Part shown: one piece after another, positions 1 through 7,387 of the stretch
How positions within the stretch are numbered: position 1 is the first letter of the stretch
Layout: every line of letters begins with the position of its first letter
NCBI GenBank assembly: GCA_017391435.1
Contig: JAFOYS010000227.1
Coordinates: 1 to 22,701 of the forward strand
Source of the DNA: Alistipes sp.
GTDB lineage: Bacteria; Bacteroidota; Bacteroidia; Bacteroidales; Rikenellaceae
Reading direction: 5' to 3'
DNA: 22,701 nucleotides
Made by a program: the position numbers and the translations under genes
Notes under the pieces: model-generated
What the model was told of the DNA's origin: nothing
The model's input: only the letters and a program-made list of their open reading frames with translations
Database searches by the model: none

Positions 1-1754
1 ATCAGTTTATACACTGTATCCACATCCTTGCCCTTCTTTGCAAACTCTGCAATAGAGATTGGCTGTGGAGCGCCCTTCTGAGCAATGTTGAATGTCCAAG
101 TAAGTGGCTCCTGACCCTCTAATGTAGCGGTGATTGTTACAACAGCTGTACGCAGAGTGCCTGTATTCTCCTGAGCGGTATATGTAAGGCTGTTCTTTGC
201 GCTATCATAAGCAAGAGTAAGCCACTCTGCGCTGCTTGTAACAGAGATAGCCCAAGGGCCAACATAGTTAAATACAACATCCTCAATAGTAGTAGCCTCT
301 GTAGAGCCCTCCTCAGCAATAACAACCTGCTCGTCGCTATCTGGAACCGCTACATTTGCTGCAACAAGAGGAATCTGACCTACTGCACCCTCAAGGCGGT
401 AGATGCAGACATCTTTGTAAACGGTACTACTATTTTGATTACTTACAAAGTAGCCGCTTGTGTTATATCTCAACAAATTACCCTTGTAGGTACCCTCAGT
501 ATTGGCAATAGTAGCGACTGCAGTTGAGCCGTCGATTGTAATTGCAAAAGATGTATCAGCACTACAATAAACCTGGTTAATAAGGTAAGTTGAGCCTGTA
601 GAGGTAGATACGAGGAACTTCTCACGAGCCTCATCGTATAGGCTGAATGTGCCATCAACAACACCATCAAATAAGATAAGCTGCTGAAGATCCTCGCCAC
701 CAAATATATAGTTTCCAGCCTTTGTTACATCAGCAACACCACGCTTAGCACTTGTAGATGTTTCAGAGGCGTTGCTATAGAGTTTAGTACTAAGTGCCTT
801 ATCGTAGTCCTTTGCCACAATAGCAATAACATCGCCCTGCTTAAGTGTCGCTGCATCGTAAACAAGAGCCCAAGGGTCGATAGGTGCAATATCTGTCATA
901 TTTACACTAAAGCGTGTAACCATACCAGCCTCAAAAGCAAGAGACTTACCCTCTGGGATAACACTCTTCTTAACATATGCCTTCTTGTCTGTAACTACAG
1001 CAATGCAATACTCGTCGCCCGCCTCAAGGGTTGTTGGCAGAAGTGTAAAATATACTTCGTCCGCAGCTGTTGTAGCAACCGAAATAGTGTTGCAACCGCT
1101 CTGAACAGCAAAGTCGTATGGAGTTGCAAGGTCTGCAACAACGCTACCTGCAAGAGCCTTACCAGTTGCTGTAAACTCAACCTTTACAACCTTCTCATCT
1201 GCTCCTATATTAAGATTGTTGATGCTCATCTTTGCAACAGATGCCACACGAGTAAAGCGCACCTGCTGTGCCTCTGTAGGCTGAGCAGCAGTAGCTACAG
1301 GCAGAGATACCATAAGGTCTGCTGTTGGGTCATAAGAGCCCTCGGCCATACTCTGGTGTGCTGGCAGAGCAAGGGTAGCCTGGCTAACTGACTGTGCAGC
1401 AACATAACCGCTTGCAGGGTATACTACAACATACTTATACTCCTCCTTGCCTGGGTTTAGTGCAAACTGAGCGCCGATAACGGCCTTGCCCGCTTCGTTG
1501 CTATATGTTACATCTGTAGCTACGGCAAGAGCATCTGTCTGCTCAAGAGCCACAAAGGTCTCGTTCTCACTCCACGAGAAGAGTGGTGTTTCAGTTGATG
1601 TATCTACAGCAGTACGAGTAGACTCGGCAACAAAATTCACAACAACACTATTGTTAACACCCTGATTAACAGCCTCCTCAAAATTATTCTGGCACGCTGT
1701 TGCAGCTACTGCAGCTGTCAAGGCGAGGGTCAAAAGTCTAAAAATTCTTTTCAT
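1..1754 (-). CDS. Fimbrillin-like/BACON surface lipoprotein (partial, C-terminus beyond left edge)
   Basis: An open frame of 584 codons runs leftward from ATG 1754 and is still open at base 1. An in-frame ATG at 1760 would add Met-Ala and is equally possible. Residues 1-20 form a signal peptide and Cys21 sits in an A-T-A-C lipobox, so the protein should be an outer-membrane or surface lipoprotein. Residues about 37-290 resemble the Mfa-like/fimbrillin fold, including a Ser-Thr-Arg-Thr motif at 45-48. Residues about 293-453 are an all-beta module ending in I-Y-R-L, a type common beside BACON domains. Residues about 458-556 are a BACON domain (AEWLTL core, ending in Q-K-G). From about 558 a new domain starts with SIAEFAKKGKDVDTVYKL, reminiscent of the OB-fold/DUF5689-type modules of Bacteroidales lipoproteins. 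It starts 13 bases after the 49-aa gene and probably shares its transcript. The precise role is not known; glycan or host-surface binding is inferred from BACON. Confidence 0.8.
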   Translation of the reverse strand, partial: MKRIFRLLTLALTAAVAATACQNNFEEAVNQGVNNSVVVNFVAESTRTAVDTSTETPLFSWSENETFVALEQTDALAVATDVTYSNEAGKAVIGAQFALNPGKEEYKYVVVYPASGYVAAQSVSQATLALPAHQSMAEGSYDPTADLMVSLPVATAAQPTEAQQVRFTRVASVAKMSINNLNIGADEKVVKVEFTATGKALAGSVVADLATPYDFAVQSGCNTISVATTAADEVYFTLLPTTLEAGDEYCIAVVTDKKAYVKKSVIPEGKSLAFEAGMVTRFSVNMTDIAPIDPWALVYDAATLKQGDVIAIVAKDYDKALSTKLYSNASETSTSAKRGVADVTKAGNYIFGGEDLQQLILFDGVVDGTFSLYDEAREKFLVSTSTGSTYLINQVYCSADTSFAITIDGSTAVATIANTEGTYKGNLLRYNTSGYFVSNQNSSTVYKDVCIYRLEGAVGQIPLVAANVAVPDSDEQVVIAEEGSTEATTIEDVVFNYVGPWAISVTSSAEWLTLAYDSAKNSLTYTAQENTGTLRTAVVTITATLEGQEPLTWTFNIAQKGAPQPISIAEFAKKGKDVDTVYKL

Positions 1755-1767
1755 AGCCATCCATTTT

Positions 1768-1917
1768 TTAGAGTTCAAAATCACTGTCATTGTAACCCGA
1801 ATCCTGACCCGGTTCACCATAATCTCCATAAGTAGAGCTCAATGAAAAGCCCCTCTCCATCTTCAACTCCTGCACATCAAATATAGGTGCGGAGTAGACT
1901 TTTTCACATCTTTTCAT
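1768..1917 (-). CDS. Small 49-aa protein ahead of a fimbrillin-like lipoprotein
   Basis: This short frame (ATG 1917, TAA 1768-1770) begins MKRCEKVYSAPIFDVQEL and continues with an E-R-G-F-S-L-S-S-T-Y-G-D core and a Gly/Asp-rich acidic tail ending DFEL. It has no signal peptide and no membrane segment. Short genes of this style (K-x-Y-x-x-P start, V-E-L middle, S-S-x-Y-G-D, Gly/Asp tail) recur in front of BACON, fimbrillin and LRR lipoproteins in Bacteroidales genomes, from general knowledge rather than a search. It lies between the LRR gene (35-base gap) and the fimbrillin-like lipoprotein (13-base gap) on the same strand, which supports translation and an operon. Function is unknown. It could be a leader or coupling peptide for the downstream gene, or a small secreted or assembly factor. 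Confidence 0.65.
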   Translation of the reverse strand: MKRCEKVYSAPIFDVQELKMERGFSLSSTYGDYGEPGQDSGYNDSDFEL

Positions 1918-1952
1918 AACTAATCTAAATTTTATGTTTTGTTAATAATTTT

Positions 1953-4658
1953 CTACTGCGGCATCTGCTGCCACTCTGCAGGTATAGAGGCGTAGTCCGT
2001 AAGGCCCGTGCAATCAGCAAAGCAACCCTGGTGGGCAGTCTTGTTGCTCGGAATGCGTGGGAAGTCTGTTCCCTGAACGCGCTCGTAGAGGTGGACCTTC
2101 CGTCCGTCAATCATCGTATATGGACTCTCGCCCTTAACAGCGCTACAACCCGCAAAACAGCAATCTATAAAGCTTATTCGGCGTACAGTATCAAAGAGCC
2201 CTACAGGAATTGTCTTAAGTGCCGAGCAACCATAGAAACAGTACGAGAAGGCAATACTTGTGGTCTTTGTGCCAACAGCCGAGAATAGACTCTCTGGAAT
2301 AGTCTCAAGCTGTGTACACTCTGCAAAGGTCTCCTCAAAACTCTCAATGGCAGGGTTGTTTGCAAATAGACCCTCTGGCAGACTCTTGAGCGATGTACAG
2401 CCAACAAACATAGCCGTTACATACTTAAGCTCTGTGCAGGATGAGAGCAGGTTTGCAGGTATTGTCTCAAGCGCAGTACAGTCTGCAAAGGCGCTGTTGA
2501 AGTGGGTAGCCCTTGTACAACTTGCAAACAGACCCTCTGGCAGAGTCTTGAGCGATGTACAGCCCGTAAATGCGTTTGTAAACTTAAGCTTTGCAGTGCC
2601 CAGCGGCTTGAATAGGTCGGCAGGGATATTTGTAAGCTTTGGACAGTTAAAGAATATCTGCTTCATTGAGGTTATTGTTGTCACCTCTGGGAAGATAGAG
2701 CCCTCAATAGTATGAAGCTCTGGACAGCTCATAAACACAGCCTCAAAACTTGTTGAGTCGACCTTTGTGCAGGTAGCAAAGAGTCCCGCAGGGATGGTCT
2801 GAATACCCGACTTTGAGAAGAGGTTGTTAAAACCGCCAGAGGCAGCCTCTGTACAGTGGTCAAAGAGCTTTGCTGGCACAGTCTTGAGGTTCTTACACTC
2901 GTAGAAGATATATGCATAGTCTGCCAAGTCGTAGTCTCTAACATCGTCAAAAAGCGACTCTGGAACAGACTCCAGCGCGGTATTGGCAAACATAGACTCA
3001 AACTCATATGCTGCCCCCATACCCCTTAACAATCCCGCAGGAATTGAGCGGAGCGAAGTACAGTCTGCAAAACAATATGGGAATGACTTTGCCGATGTCA
3101 GACCGTCAAAAACACCCTCCTCAACTGTTGTCAGCGAGCTACAACCCTGGAACACAGAGCCTACAGTCTTAACCTTTGACAGACCCTTGAATGTATCTTT
3201 TTTGACACTCTGAATACCTGACGAGAGGTAGAAGAGCGCCTCAAGATTTGTTACCTCGCTACAGTTCTCAAACATCGCCGCAGGAACCTCAGTAAGCGAG
3301 AGACAGCCCGCAAACATATACTTGATATTTGTTGCCGAAGTGGCACTCTTCATCAGATTTGCAGGGATAGCCTCAAGATTTGTGCAGGCATAACACACAC
3401 CCTCATAATTTGTTGCAGCACTGTTATTTGCAAATATTGACTCTGGAATGGTTTTGATAGCTGTAGCACCAAAAACATACTCAAATCGTGTAATATTTGG
3501 ACAAGCAGCAAACAGTCCCTCTGGCAGTGCAGTAAGCCTTCCCTCGGCTATAGCGCCCTCAAGCTCTGCAGGGTAACTATTTTTGTAGTTTCCGCTGTTT
3601 ATTAGCAGCGACTCGTCTGTAATGTTAAAGTTTGTACCCGTGCCGTAAAATGCGTAGTACATCTCCTCTGCCAATGGGTTATTTGCAAAAAGGCCCGCAG
3701 GAATCTGACTTACCGATGCAGTATAGCGGAAGCAGTTTGAAAATTTCTTTGCCTTTGTAGCATATGTAAACAGACCCTCTGGAATCTGCTGCAGACGCTC
3801 GCAACCCAAGAATGCCGCCACAAACGAGCCAACCTCCTCAAACGAGCCTGCAACATCGTTTGGAATAGAGAGCAGATTGACACAACCCTTACACATATTG
3901 GCTGCATTCTTATATCCCATCTTACCCCACGAGTGGATGCGGCGTAGCTCTGGACAGATCTTGTCGTTGTAGCTAAACTCAAGGTTGTGAATACCCTCTC
4001 CAGAGATGATAATTGTGTAGATACCTGGCTCGGCATAGTCCTTATATACACGCTGAGACTCGTACGATCCGGGCTCGCTGCCATCACCAAAGTCGGCAGT
4101 CATCTTACCACCATTTTGATAGGTAAGTATCGGCGCAGCAACAACTCTCTGACCAGGAACTGTTGTCTCCACCTCATAGATAAGCTCTTCTGTATCAGTA
4201 CCAATCTGCCAAACTACTACACTGTCCTCAGCAACATTCTCGCCCGAGCCAACCTTCACTGTCAGCGTTCCCTTGCGCTCAAGACGGTTATCTGCCGGAC
4301 TAAATGTCACGACCAACTTGTTACCACTGCGCTGAGCGGTAAACCAACTCTCCGAGCAGGCAATCTCCCACTCAAACGAAGGGTCAACATCTACAACAAA
4401 ACTATCAGCGCCACCATTGTAGTCTGCAAATACATAGTTGCTTGCAAACTCAATGTATGCAGGCAGCGCTGGCTCCGACGGCTCGTTTGGATCATCCGGA
4501 TCTGACGGGTCGCTTGGATCGCTAGGCTCTGACGGATTTGAAGGCTCCTCCGTACCATCACCACCACCTGGCTGTGGCTCCTCTACTACACTCCCAGGAG
4601 TACAACAGAGCGCCAAAGCAGCAAAAAACACTGCAAAGAATAGACTCTTAAATCTCAT
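1953..4658 (-). CDS. BACON plus BspA-type leucine-rich-repeat surface lipoprotein
   Basis: The 901-aa product starts with a hydrophobic signal peptide and a tandem Cys18-Cys19 lipobox (A-L-A-L-C-C), predicting a lipoprotein. Residues 26-66 are a Pro/Ser/Asp/Glu-rich spacer. Residues about 68-153 are a BACON domain (ESWFTA core, ending in W-Q-I-G). Residues about 155-230 form a PKD-like beta sandwich containing D-F-G-D-G-S. From about 235 to 850 there are roughly 20 BspA/LRR_5-type repeats of about 25-35 residues with the pattern F-x-x-C-x-x-L-x-x-I-P-x-x-L-F. The protein ends with a Cys-containing cap (ADCTGL...SIPAEW). BspA-type proteins of oral and gut Bacteroidales are known adhesins for extracellular-matrix or host proteins; the ligand here is unknown. 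It is the first gene of a leftward operon, divergent from the fimbrial operon. AAAGG lies about 10-14 bases before the ATG. Confidence 0.88.
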   Translation of the reverse strand: MRFKSLFFAVFFAALALCCTPGSVVEEPQPGGGDGTEEPSNPSEPSDPSDPSDPDDPNEPSEPALPAYIEFASNYVFADYNGGADSFVVDVDPSFEWEIACSESWFTAQRSGNKLVVTFSPADNRLERKGTLTVKVGSGENVAEDSVVVWQIGTDTEELIYEVETTVPGQRVVAAPILTYQNGGKMTADFGDGSEPGSYESQRVYKDYAEPGIYTIIISGEGIHNLEFSYNDKICPELRRIHSWGKMGYKNAANMCKGCVNLLSIPNDVAGSFEEVGSFVAAFLGCERLQQIPEGLFTYATKAKKFSNCFRYTASVSQIPAGLFANNPLAEEMYYAFYGTGTNFNITDESLLINSGNYKNSYPAELEGAIAEGRLTALPEGLFAACPNITRFEYVFGATAIKTIPESIFANNSAATNYEGVCYACTNLEAIPANLMKSATSATNIKYMFAGCLSLTEVPAAMFENCSEVTNLEALFYLSSGIQSVKKDTFKGLSKVKTVGSVFQGCSSLTTVEEGVFDGLTSAKSFPYCFADCTSLRSIPAGLLRGMGAAYEFESMFANTALESVPESLFDDVRDYDLADYAYIFYECKNLKTVPAKLFDHCTEAASGGFNNLFSKSGIQTIPAGLFATCTKVDSTSFEAVFMSCPELHTIEGSIFPEVTTITSMKQIFFNCPKLTNIPADLFKPLGTAKLKFTNAFTGCTSLKTLPEGLFASCTRATHFNSAFADCTALETIPANLLSSCTELKYVTAMFVGCTSLKSLPEGLFANNPAIESFEETFAECTQLETIPESLFSAVGTKTTSIAFSYCFYGCSALKTIPVGLFDTVRRISFIDCCFAGCSAVKGESPYTMIDGRKVHLYERVQGTDFPRIPSNKTAHQGCFADCTGLTDYASIPAEWQQMPQ
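2110..3960 (-). repeat. BspA-type LRR coding repeat array
   Basis: About 20 degenerate repeat units of about 75-105 bp encode I-P-x-x-L-F / F-x-x-C-x-x-L units. They are recognisable on the minus strand by recurring segments such as CAGAGGGTCTGTTTGCAA and GGCTGTACATCGCTCAAG. The units diverge at DNA level but retain local identity, so recombination between them could change repeat number. Confidence 0.75.
4470..4544 (-). repeat. Short tandem repeat encoding the Pro/Ser/Asp spacer
   Basis: Residues 39-63 of the LRR lipoprotein are built from P-S-x / P-S-D units, encoded by near-tandem 9-base segments (GGATC, GACGG and GCTC permutations on the plus strand). The spacer separates the lipid anchor from the BACON domain and probably lifts it off the membrane. 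Its length could vary between strains. Confidence 0.6.
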
Positions 4659-4985
4659 ATATTTGTACCTTTATTTTATTTATAATGAACCTTTTATGTC
4701 CACAATCGAATGGAATATTTGCAAAAATATGAAATTTTTCTGAAAAATAAAAACAGATAAACATTTTTTTAAATAATTAAACAATGCCCTGTCTAATAGG
4801 TGCATATACGAGTTTTAGAACATAACACTTGTGTTTATGGGAAATATTAAAAAAATTATATGATATATAGCTACATATTATCTGATATTCAAGAGCGTAA
4901 ATAGTTCAATGACAGCTTTATACAAAGCCAGAGTAGCGCAAATTTTTTAGGGGGGGTAGAGGGCTGTAAAAAATAGATATATTTT
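4659..4985. other. Divergent intergenic region between the LRR and fimbrial operons
   Basis: No coding frame is supported here. The stretch is AT-rich and holds a possible minus-strand promoter near 4722-4729, a 12-base palindrome AACACTTGTGTT at 4824-4835, a run of seven G at 4950-4956 that stands out from its surroundings, and an AT-rich inverted repeat AAAAAATA/TATTTTTT (4968-4975 and 4980-4987) next to the -33 box of the fimbrial promoter. Any of the last three could be regulator sites; none is demonstrated. Confidence 0.6.
4722..4729 (-). promoter_or_regulatory. Possible -7 element for the LRR operon
   Basis: On the minus strand this reads TATTTTTG, matching the Bacteroidales -7 consensus TAnnTTTG. 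It lies 63 bases before the ATG at 4658. No good TTTG -33 box is present at the usual 19-21 base spacing, so the call is tentative. Confidence 0.35.
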
Positions 4986-5016
4986 TTTGTTTTTTGAGCA
5001 CTTTTGCTTACCTTTG
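4986..5016 (+). promoter_or_regulatory. Bacteroidales-type promoter of the fimbrial operon
   Basis: A -33 TTTG (4986-4989) is followed after 19 bases by TACCTTTG (5009-5016), an exact TAnnTTTG -7 element. Transcription should start near 5022-5025, only about 15 bases before GTG 5039. This placement rules out the upstream TTG 4994 as a start because it lies inside the promoter. Confidence 0.72.
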
Positions 5017-5038
5017 TGAGACTGTTTATATAACCCAA

Positions 5039-6277
5039 GTGAAAAAGCAACTAACATACATACTAACCCTAATGTTGGCTCTGCTGGCTGTACCATCAAT
5101 GGCACAGCAACGAATCATTATATCTGACACTACATCGTATGAGATTCACTTCCGCTGGGACAAGTCAAGGCTCGATACAAACTATCTTGGCAACGACCGC
5201 ACATTCAAAACCCTTGCTCAGGATATCGACTCTATAGGCGTAAACAAGATTGACTCGGTTGTCATCGTCTCACAATCCTCTCCAGAGGGTCCATACTACT
5301 ACAACCAGAATCTATCTGCTCGTCGTGCCGCCACTATGCGTGGCTATATGGAGCGCCGCCACCCAGAGGTTCGTGACCGCCTTACGGTAAACCCTGACGG
5401 TGAGTCGTGGGAGCAGTTGCGCCACTACATCGCCCTTGATAAGAAGCTCAGCCCAGGAACAAAGAGGCGTCTGTACAACATTATCAACGACCGCAGTGTG
5501 CCTATTGAGATCAAGAAGCGCAGACTCTCAAACGATGTGGCATACCGCTACCTGTACAAAAAGTACTACCCAATAATCCGTAACTCACGAATACAGGTTG
5601 TCTACCAGAAGCTCAACTTTGAGAAGTATGGGCCTATGCAGCTGCCAGAGCCTACATTCCACAAGCAGGCTCCAAAGGCAAATATTGAGCCACTGAAGGT
5701 TATTGCCCGCCAGCTGTTCACTCCCGATACGGTAATGCTCTTTGCCTGCAAGACAAACCTGCTCTACGATGCCGTTACGGCGCTTAACTTTGAGCTTGAG
5801 ATGCCTATAGGCAACCATTGGTCCGTAGCCGTGGAGGATGTCTTCCCGTGGTGGGAGACGGGCAATAAGTACTGTCTCCAGATGTGGGAGATGGGTGCCG
5901 AGGCCCGCTACTGGTTTAGGAACAACAAGTACTATGCTCAAAAGTTGCAGGGCCACTTCTTGGGTCTGTACGGTATGAGCTCTAAGTTTGACTTCCAAAA
6001 CGACTACGACATCTGCTATCAGGGAGAGTATTGGTCCGCAGGTCTTACATATGGCTACTCAATGAAGCTGACACGCCATCTGAATATGGAGTTCTCGCTC
6101 TCTGTTGGCTACCTATCATCCTCATACCGCCACTACTACCCTGCCGACGACTACAGCCTGCTGTGGCGCGACAAGTCTAAGGTGGGTCGTATAAGCTATA
6201 TCGGTCCGACAAAGGTAAAGGTGGCTCTTGTATGGCCTATCCGCATACCGTATAAGAAGAAAGGAGGTGTGCTGTGA
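5039..6277 (+). CDS. OmpA-like/DUF3575 outer-membrane protein of the fimbrial operon
   Basis: With the GTG start at 5039 the product is 412 aa. The start is chosen because it follows the promoter and begins a clean signal peptide (MKKQLTYILTLMLALL...), with predicted cleavage after Ala22 (S-M-A/Q-Q). Residues about 30-125 contain an OmpA-like region (Y-E-I-H-F-R-W start, N-x-x-L-S-A-R-R-A element). Residues about 234-412 match the DUF3575 type: K-T-N-L-L-Y-D-A start, alternating aromatic strands consistent with an outer-membrane barrel, and a basic C-terminus. DUF3575 proteins commonly head Mfa/FimA-type fimbrial clusters in Bacteroidales. A role in outer-membrane assembly or anchoring of the fimbria is inferred. 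The stop codon overlaps the next start by four bases (GTGA), indicating translational coupling. Confidence 0.85.
   Translation: MKKQLTYILTLMLALLAVPSMAQQRIIISDTTSYEIHFRWDKSRLDTNYLGNDRTFKTLAQDIDSIGVNKIDSVVIVSQSSPEGPYYYNQNLSARRAATMRGYMERRHPEVRDRLTVNPDGESWEQLRHYIALDKKLSPGTKRRLYNIINDRSVPIEIKKRRLSNDVAYRYLYKKYYPIIRNSRIQVVYQKLNFEKYGPMQLPEPTFHKQAPKANIEPLKVIARQLFTPDTVMLFACKTNLLYDAVTALNFELEMPIGNHWSVAVEDVFPWWETGNKYCLQMWEMGAEARYWFRNNKYYAQKLQGHFLGLYGMSSKFDFQNDYDICYQGEYWSAGLTYGYSMKLTRHLNMEFSLSVGYLSSSYRHYYPADDYSLLWRDKSKVGRISYIGPTKVKVALVWPIRIPYKKKGGVL
6261..6267 (+). promoter_or_regulatory. Strong Shine-Dalgarno for the anchor gene
   Basis: AAGGAGG sits six bases before GTG 6274. A near-perfect anti-SD match is uncommon in Bacteroidota and supports the GTG start and coupled translation of the overlapping gene. 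Confidence 0.65.
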
Positions 6278-7320
6278 GGTATCTAAAGGCGCTACTGCTA
6301 CTACTGCTGCTACTGACAGCCTCTTGTCACCGTCGCCCGCTCTTTGACCCTGAGGATACGGCAATGCTCAAGGTAAGGCTTGTCACAGAGGGCATACATA
6401 ATGTCACCTGCGACATCTACAACCCAAATATTGAGGTTCCGCCGATAACTTCAGAGATGCTCCGAGTGCTTATCTATGACCAGAGTGGAGATCAGGTACT
6501 CTCGCAGGGATTTATCTCACACAAGAGCATTGACAGCGACGGATACGAGCTCTTCAGCACTCCGCTTGCGCTGTCAAAGGGTTACTACAAGCTGCTTAGT
6601 TACAACTTTGACCTTGACTATACAAAGGTTAACAACGAGAGTCGCTACAACACTATTGAGGCTACAACACAGGTTGTTCCGCAGTACTACTATAGCCGCT
6701 TTGGCTCACGCGCCGAGGGTGTTGGAACTATCTACTACTCGCCTGAGCACCTTATGGTGGCTCGCGCGCCAGAGCTTGAGATTAAGGAGCACCAGGGTTC
6801 AAAGAACATTGAGCTTGACGCATATACAATTGTTGACACCTACTACATACAGATAAAAATTACCGGTGCAAAAAATATGGCGCAGAACGCTAAGTGTCAA
6901 GCAATGCTTACAGGAGTCTCGGCCTCAAACTGCTTTGGACCGAACATACGCGACAAGCACACCCCCGCCGCGCTCTACTTTGAGATGCAACGCAGCGTCG
7001 ACCCAAATACCCGCGAGGGAGAGAACGAAGATGTGCTTTGTGCCGTCTTTAACACCTTTGGAAAGATTCCGGAGGCACACAGTGACCTAACAATAACCCT
7101 GAGCATCCTTACCCGTGACGGTAAGACACACCAGAAGGTTATAGATATGGAGCCTATATTTGACACAGACAATGCCCGCGAGAGACACTGGCTGCTTATT
7201 GAGGAGGAGTGGGATATTCCAGAGCCGATAGCCCCTGAAGGTGGTGGTGGCGGATTTGCGCCAGATGTAGAGGATTGGGAGGATATTGAGGAGACCATCC
7301 CTATTGGACCAAGACAGTAA
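6274..7320 (+). CDS. FimB/Mfa2-like (DUF5119-like) fimbrial anchor lipoprotein
   Basis: The 348-aa product has a Leu-rich signal peptide and Cys18 in a T-A-S-C lipobox, followed by H-R-R-P-L-F-D, the pattern typical of DUF5119-type lipoproteins that accompany DUF3575 in fimbrial clusters. The body is a predicted beta-sandwich protein with a V-x-L-x-T-E-G opening strand and an R-V-L-I-Y-D strand. The C-terminus carries a Gly5 run (about residues 323-327), an acidic segment and I-G-P-R-Q. Unlike the subunits that follow, it has no Ser/Thr-Arg motif 25-35 residues after the lipid cysteine. This fits an anchor that keeps its lipid, as known for FimB/Mfa2 of Porphyromonas. The GTG start is supported by AAGGAGG. 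A 67-base AT-rich leader separates it from the next gene. Confidence 0.8.
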   Translation: MRYLKALLLLLLLLTASCHRRPLFDPEDTAMLKVRLVTEGIHNVTCDIYNPNIEVPPITSEMLRVLIYDQSGDQVLSQGFISHKSIDSDGYELFSTPLALSKGYYKLLSYNFDLDYTKVNNESRYNTIEATTQVVPQYYYSRFGSRAEGVGTIYYSPEHLMVARAPELEIKEHQGSKNIELDAYTIVDTYYIQIKITGAKNMAQNAKCQAMLTGVSASNCFGPNIRDKHTPAALYFEMQRSVDPNTREGENEDVLCAVFNTFGKIPEAHSDLTITLSILTRDGKTHQKVIDMEPIFDTDNARERHWLLIEEEWDIPEPIAPEGGGGGFAPDVEDWEDIEETIPIGPRQ

Positions 7321-7387
7321 CAAAGTTTAATAACACAATATTAACCAAACACAATTAACAATTTTTATTAACCAATTTTTTAAAACT

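Noticed and set aside
2110..3960. CRISPR-like repeat array
   Set aside because: Repeats are degenerate, of variable length and in frame. They encode LRR units and are not separated by unique spacers.
2031..4743. Plus-strand frames across the LRR gene, up to 172 aa
   Set aside because: They are antisense shadows of the repetitive LRR coding sequence, with Arg/Ser-rich composition and no domain.
4824..4835. Palindrome AACACTTGTGTT as an operator or invertase site
   Set aside because: The arms are only five bases, lie far from both promoters, and have no second copy that would flank an invertible segment. Recorded only as part of the intergenic region.
4994..5038. TTG start giving a 427-aa form of the DUF3575 protein
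   Set aside because: The TTG lies inside the promoter (-33/-7 boxes at 4986-5016), and the extra 15 residues would precede a clean signal peptide. GTG 5039 is preferred.
4659..5038. Invertible promoter upstream of the fimbrial operon
   Set aside because: No pair of long inverted repeats flanks the promoter within the visible region.
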